A DNA stretch of 30,680 nucleotides, from NCBI GenBank assembly GCA_045546975.1, contig JAZQDV010000009.1:1-30680 (forward strand), in the 5' to 3' direction. The position numbers and the translations under genes are program-made. Origin of the DNA: SIG480 sp045546975 (GTDB lineage Bacteria; Bacillota; Clostridia; Oscillospirales; JAAYXM01). The notes below the pieces were generated by a model that saw nothing but the letters and a program-made list of their open reading frames with translations, did no database searches and was not told where the DNA came from. The first letter of the stretch is position 1. Each line of letters begins with the position of its first letter. Positions 29,462 through 30,680 of this stretch are shown in pieces.

Positions 29462-30436
29462 ATGAAAAAGTTTGCTTTGTATATAGTTCTGGCAATACTT
29501 CTGTTGCTGCTTGGAAGCAACATAAAACCAACACAGGAAAATGTTGGGCTTGGAAATGTTCTGGGAAATACCTTAAATGGCGGCGATCTTGTTGAGGACG
29601 AAGAATTTTTCTACTACAAAACCGTTGCAGCCTCCTACAGTGAAAGCGGCCTATACAAAGTAAACAAGGAGTCTTTGAAAAAGACAAAAATAGCAAACGG
29701 CAGCGTGGGTAATTTAAACGTTACGGAAGATTACATCTATTATGTTGTTGGTTCTCCGGGTTTTATTTGGAAAATGAGCAAGAACGGAATTTTTCGTCGA
29801 CCTGTATTACTTAAGCAAGTAACAAATGTCATTATCAGCGGAGACAGGATATATTACAGACTTACTCTTTGCGATGGAATCTGGATTAAAACGGAGTGGC
29901 TTAAACCTTATGTGGGCAGTATTTACTCCTGCGATTTAAACGGTCGGAACAAAAAGCTCATTTCAAAAGAGGAAATCCTTCGTTTTGTTGTTGACGGAGA
30001 AAAGATTTATTATACTGACCACACCGACAACTATTCCATATGGAGAATGGATACATCCGGCGACAACAAGGAAAAACTTCACTCAAGAGAATCTACTGAA
30101 CTGAACTTCTCCATTCCGAATTTTGACGAAAAATATCTTTATTTCACAGCAGATGATTGTCTGTATCGAATGGACAAAGAAACTCTCGAAAAAGACATTT
30201 TGCTCAAAGATAACTTTTCGGAAATGATAGTTTACGGTGATTCAATATTTTTCTCTACATCTGATGAAAGAGGAATATACAGACTTTCAAAAGACGGCAA
30301 AGAAAAAGAACACCTTATCAAAGGAGAATATCCCGGCTTTTACGTTGCCGAAAACTCGCTGTTTATCTACTACGACAATAGTCGGCACCGCTTTGACATT
30401 GAAACGAGAAAGCTAACAAAGCTCTCCGAGCATTAA
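29462..30436 (+). CDS. Membrane-anchored beta-propeller protein next to the toxin-like gene (DUF5050-like)
   Basis: 324 residues. GGGAGG overlaps the end of the toxin-like gene and the ATG is six bases after its stop, so the two are co-translated. Residues 3-19 form a single hydrophobic helix. The rest is made of propeller repeats such as FYYKTVAASYSESGLYKVNKESLKK, YIYYVVGSPGFIWKMSKNG, KIYYTDHTDNYSIWRMDTSGDN and SIFFSTSDERGIYRLSKDGK. It has the same build as the protein at 21506. By position it may be an immunity or accessory partner of the toxin-like protein; this is inference only. Confidence 0.65.
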   Translation: MKKFALYIVLAILLLLLGSNIKPTQENVGLGNVLGNTLNGGDLVEDEEFFYYKTVAASYSESGLYKVNKESLKKTKIANGSVGNLNVTEDYIYYVVGSPGFIWKMSKNGIFRRPVLLKQVTNVIISGDRIYYRLTLCDGIWIKTEWLKPYVGSIYSCDLNGRNKKLISKEEILRFVVDGEKIYYTDHTDNYSIWRMDTSGDNKEKLHSRESTELNFSIPNFDEKYLYFTADDCLYRMDKETLEKDILLKDNFSEMIVYGDSIFFSTSDERGIYRLSKDGKEKEHLIKGEYPGFYVAENSLFIYYDNSRHRFDIETRKLTKLSEH

Positions 30437-30447
30437 ATCTCACGCAG

Positions 30448-30479
30448 CAGGGCAAGGGATTTTCCCTTGCCCTGTTTTC
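30448..30479 (+). terminator. Terminator after the beta-propeller gene
   Basis: CAGGGCAAGGGA (30448-30459), TTT loop, TCCCTTGCCCTG (30463-30474), followed by TTTTCG. Confidence 0.88.
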
Positions 30480-30523
30480 GTCTTTACACTAGGTCTATGT
30501 TATGAATTTGTGCACGATTTATG

Positions 30524-30559
30524 ACGGATGCTCCTGTGTGCGCAGGGCATCCGTTTTTT
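30524..30559 (+). terminator. Terminator-like hairpin upstream of the second toxin-like gene
   Basis: ACGGATGC-T-CCTG, TGTGCG loop, CAGG-GCATCCGT, then six T's. It occupies the same position relative to the gene as the end of the structured RNA does before the first copy, so it is either a second terminator of the upstream unit or an attenuator. Confidence 0.7.
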
Positions 30560-30560
30560 G

Positions 30561-30589
30561 TTGCAAAAAAAACACAAATATACTATAAT
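30561..30589 (+). promoter_or_regulatory. Promoter-like element before the second toxin-like gene
   Basis: TTGCAA (30561-30566), 17 bases, TATAAT (30584-30589), then GGAGG. It matches the element at 28342-28370 in order and spacing. Confidence 0.45.
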
Positions 30590-30602
30590 GGAGGAAAATA
30601 TT

Positions 30603-30680
30603 ATGAAAAATTTAAGCAACAATAATTGGCTTTATGAAAGCCCACTGTTAAAGAACAAAAACCAAAGGTACTATTACGAT
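30603..30680 (+). CDS. Second copy of the toxin-like gene, cut by the window end
   Basis: The first 26 codons are visible. They read MKNLSNNNWLYESPLL then KNKNQRYYYD, clearly paralogous to the start of the protein at 28385 (MKNLSSFKW, DPLSK, NQRYYYD). GGAGG (30590-30594) precedes the ATG. What domain it carries at its C-terminus cannot be seen; in polymorphic toxin loci the N-terminus is usually kept and the C-terminus varies. Confidence 0.75.
   Translation, partial: MKNLSNNNWLYESPLLKNKNQRYYYD

Overview
The window looks like chromosome from an anaerobic member of the class Clostridia (Firmicutes). The grounds are AGGAGG-type ribosome sites, many TTGACA-17-TATAAT promoters, three T-box leaders, a ferredoxin-dependent 2-oxoacid oxidoreductase, an S-layer homology protein, a DUF4364 regulator and an agmatine deiminase operon of Gram-positive type. 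No more precise taxonomic call is possible from the sequence alone.

Left part (1-6717). The window opens with the 3' end of an S-layer homology (SLH) protein, followed by a sn-glycerol-1-phosphate dehydrogenase homologue. A minus-strand agmatine catabolism operon follows, in the order ptcA-aguD-aguA-arcC (putrescine carbamoyltransferase, agmatine/putrescine exchanger, agmatine deiminase, carbamate kinase). It would convert agmatine to putrescine, NH3, CO2 and ATP. A YaiI/YqxD-family gene is divergent from it.

Central part (6714-20555). This is the most striking region. Three consecutive transcription units each begin with a strong promoter and a T-box leader. Aligned on their shared specifier-loop flank, the leaders read CTC (Leu), ATC (Ile) and GTA (Val). 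Each controls one AMP-forming acyl-CoA synthetase. The Leu unit also encodes a LeuA-like protein that has lost its metal ligands, and its synthetase carries an N-terminal TIM barrel. The Ile and Val synthetases are paralogues with an N-terminal XRE-type helix-turn-helix and a cupin domain. The Val unit continues into a branched-chain aminotransferase, a P-loop ATPase and a four-subunit 2-oxoacid:ferredoxin oxidoreductase. T-boxes switch on when tRNA is uncharged, so I infer an anabolic route: isovalerate, 2-methylbutyrate and isobutyrate are activated to CoA esters, reductively carboxylated by the oxidoreductase and transaminated to Leu, Ile and Val. The specifier codon of each leader would then predict the substrate of its synthetase.

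Right-centre (20623-26325). A tRNA with anticodon CAT (probably Ile2) and a DUF4364 regulator lie on the minus strand. A plus-strand four-gene unit follows: a membrane-anchored beta-propeller protein, an OMP-decarboxylase-like protein lacking canonical catalytic residues, a histidine phosphatase-GNAT fusion and a MurJ/SpoVB-type flippase.

Right end (26325-30680). A minus-strand ABC exporter is followed by a locus that reads as more AT-rich. It holds a protein with a polymorphic-toxin type 44-like C-terminus, a membrane-anchored beta-propeller partner, and the start of a second copy of the toxin-like gene. Both toxin-like genes sit behind terminator-like hairpins. The first is preceded by an apparently discrete structured RNA of about 80 nt with its own extended -10 promoter.
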